Source of the DNA: Lysobacteraceae bacterium
Lineage (GTDB): Bacteria; Pseudomonadota; Gammaproteobacteria; Xanthomonadales; Xanthomonadaceae
DNA length: 64,000 bases
Reading direction: 5' to 3'
NCBI GenBank assembly: GCA_016789405.1
Contig: JAEUPQ010000015.1
Location: 230,204-294,203, forward strand
Below, piece by piece: positions 62,215 to 64,000 of the stretch. Under the pieces are notes generated by a model. It worked only from the letters and a program-made list of their open reading frames with translations. It was not told the origin of the DNA and ran no database searches. Each line of letters starts with the position of its first letter. Position 1 is the first letter of the stretch. A program made the position numbers and the translations under genes.

Positions 62215-63303
62215 ATGCAGCAGACAGTGATCAACGACGCGATGCGTCGCCTGGGCATCGAACATCCGATCGTGCAGGGGCCGTTCGGAGGCGGACTGTC
62301 GACGGTGGAGCTGGCGGCGACGGTGTCCAATCTTGGCGGGCTCGGTTCCTACGGCGCACACATGCAGGCACCGGAAGTCATCATGGACACGGTGGCGTGC
62401 CTGCGCGCAGCGACGACTCGCCCTTTCGCTGTGAACCTGTGGGTGTCTGATCACGATGCCGGCGGCGAGGCGGTCGACGAGGCGGACTTCGAACGTGCCT
62501 GGCCGCTGCTCCGGCACTACTTCGAGGAGCTGGGCCTGCCGAAACCGCCACATCGCGAGCGGGTTCATCCGTCCTTCGATGCGCAGGTCGAGGCGCTGCT
62601 GGAAGCCGCGCCGCCGGTCTTCAGTTTCGTGTTCGGCATTCCGTCGAAGTCGATACTGGCTGCCTGCCGTGCGCGCGGCATCGTCACCATCGGTGCCGCG
62701 ACGACGCTGGCCGAAGCCCTGGCGCTGGAAGGCGCGGGCGTGGACCTGATCGTTGCCACCGGGGCGGAAGCGGGCGGCCACCGCCCATCGTTCCTCGACA
62801 CCGCCGAGGCATCGCTGCATGGCACGTTCGCGCTGGTGCAATTGGTCAGTCGTCGGGTGAAGGTGCCTGTCATCGCCGCCGGTGGCATCGCGGATGCCGC
62901 CGGCATCCGGGCCGCGATGCTGCTTGGCGCGCAGGCTGCACAGGTCGGAACCGCGTTCCTGGCCTGCGAGGAATCGGGTACCAGCTCGGAACACCGGGCC
63001 CTGCTGTTCGACGAAGCTGCCCGACGCACCACGCTCACGCGCGCCTTCACCGGCAGGCTGGCGCGCGGCATCCGCAATCGCTGGACCGAAGAGATGCGCG
63101 AGCATGAAGCGTCGCTGCCGCCGTTTCCCCTGACCGGCTGGTTCACGTCGCAGCTCAGGGCTGCGGCGATGGCGGCGGGTCGGACGGATCTTGTGTCGCT
63201 GTGGAGTGGGCAGATCGCACCGAACCTCGAATATCGCGAAGCGGCGGCGCTGATGCACTCGCTGGTTCAGGGACTGACCCCGGAAGTCCGTAAGCCTGCT
63301 TGA
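62215..63303 (+). CDS. Nitronate monooxygenase family flavoprotein
   Basis: A 362-aa FMN-dependent TIM-barrel enzyme of the NMO/2-nitropropane dioxygenase family. PIVQGPFGGGLSTVELAATVSNLGGLGSYG begins the barrel; ATGAEAGGHRPSF and VPVIAAGGIADAAGIRAAMLLGAQAAQVGTAFL bind FMN phosphate. Such enzymes oxidise nitronates such as propionate-3-nitronate, though many family members have other flavin chemistry. The divergent HxlR gene is a likely regulator, and induction by reactive electrophiles is a reasonable inference. Confidence 0.9.
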   Translation: MQQTVINDAMRRLGIEHPIVQGPFGGGLSTVELAATVSNLGGLGSYGAHMQAPEVIMDTVACLRAATTRPFAVNLWVSDHDAGGEAVDEADFERAWPLLRHYFEELGLPKPPHRERVHPSFDAQVEALLEAAPPVFSFVFGIPSKSILAACRARGIVTIGAATTLAEALALEGAGVDLIVATGAEAGGHRPSFLDTAEASLHGTFALVQLVSRRVKVPVIAAGGIADAAGIRAAMLLGAQAAQVGTAFLACEESGTSSEHRALLFDEAARRTTLTRAFTGRLARGIRNRWTEEMREHEASLPPFPLTGWFTSQLRAAAMAAGRTDLVSLWSGQIAPNLEYREAAALMHSLVQGLTPEVRKPA

Positions 63304-63496
63304 GGCGGTCGCCCCGATGTCCGGGCGGAATTCCCCCGTCCCGCGCAATCGGCGCGGGGCGTTCGCTCTCGGCGTCGGCGGCGACCGCCGTTTCCGGAAA
63401 CGCGTGCCGGTGCCACGTCCAGCCGGCCAGAAGCAGGGCACCAGCGATCGCAAAGGGCAGTGCGGTCACCAGTGCACCGACGCGATCGACCTTCAT
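63155..63496 (-). CDS. Possible small membrane-anchored protein
   Basis: ATG 63496 opens a 113-aa frame with a convincing start (MKVDRVGALVTALPFAIAGALLLAGW, one membrane helix) and a Pro/Ala-rich tail. It begins 15 bp after the purB stop on the same strand, but its 3' half overlaps the nitronate monooxygenase gene by 149 bases in antisense, which weighs against the full length being functional. Confidence 0.35.
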   Translation of the reverse strand: MKVDRVGALVTALPFAIAGALLLAGWTWHRHAFPETAVAADAESERPAPIARDGGIPPGHRGDRLKQAYGLPGSVPEPASASAPPLRDIRGSVRSAHSTATQDPSDPPPSPQP

Positions 63497-63511
63497 GCAG
63501 GCCGGGGCCGG

Positions 63512-64000
<489 letters not shown>

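Overview
This is a high-GC, densely packed chromosomal window from a gammaproteobacterium, most likely of the family Lysobacteraceae/Xanthomonadaceae (Lysobacter, Luteimonas, Stenotrophomonas or a relative). The evidence is a smc-zipA-ligA cluster with scpA-scpB-rluB nearby (SMC-ScpAB rather than MukBEF), a GyrA with Gln at position 83 (to my recollection reported for Stenotrophomonas), DUF3011 and DUF3293 proteins, and strong GC bias at third codon positions. Most of the window is core genome. I see no tRNA, rRNA, transposase, integrase or CRISPR array.

Layout. 1-5.3 kb (minus): cytochrome c maturation operon ccmABCDEF preceded by two tandem DUF3293 genes. 5.4-7.4 kb (plus): methionine/glutamine transaminase and omega-amidase pair. 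7.4-9.4 kb (minus): FAD oxidoreductase coupled to two small membrane proteins. 9.5-15.8 kb (plus): czcI-like gene and czcCBA metal efflux. 16.4-18.5 kb (plus): secreted glycosidase-like protein behind a leader with three hairpins. 18.6-23.2 kb (minus): scpA-scpB-rluB followed by a degenerate EF-Tu-like gene. 23.5-32.2 kb (plus): yciI-bolA, then smc-zipA-ligA-epmA. 32.3-45.2 kb (plus): DUF3011 protein, mtnA, gyrA, then an alpha-2-macroglobulin lipoprotein with pbpC. 45.2-51.8 kb: SMI1-peroxiredoxin, hsp20-cbpA-like, pilH-like, yhdH, DUF6438, LOG and methyltransferase genes. 51.9-57.6 kb (minus): sucA-sucB-lpd. 57.9-64 kb: orphan lipoprotein, roxA-GNAT fusion, divergent hxlR/nitronate monooxygenase, and the 3' part of purB.

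Functional themes: respiration and central carbon metabolism (ccm, sucAB-lpd), chromosome segregation and topology (smc, scpAB, gyrA, ligA, zipA), translation-machinery modification (rluB, epmA, roxA), methionine salvage (mtnA, ybdL-yafV) and envelope defence or metal tolerance (A2M-pbpC, czcCBA). The most unusual element is directly downstream of rluB: an open frame with the clear imprint of EF-Tu domains I and III but without the NKxD motif and without domain II. It is preceded by a 46-codon frame in a different register that may be its frameshifted N-terminus.
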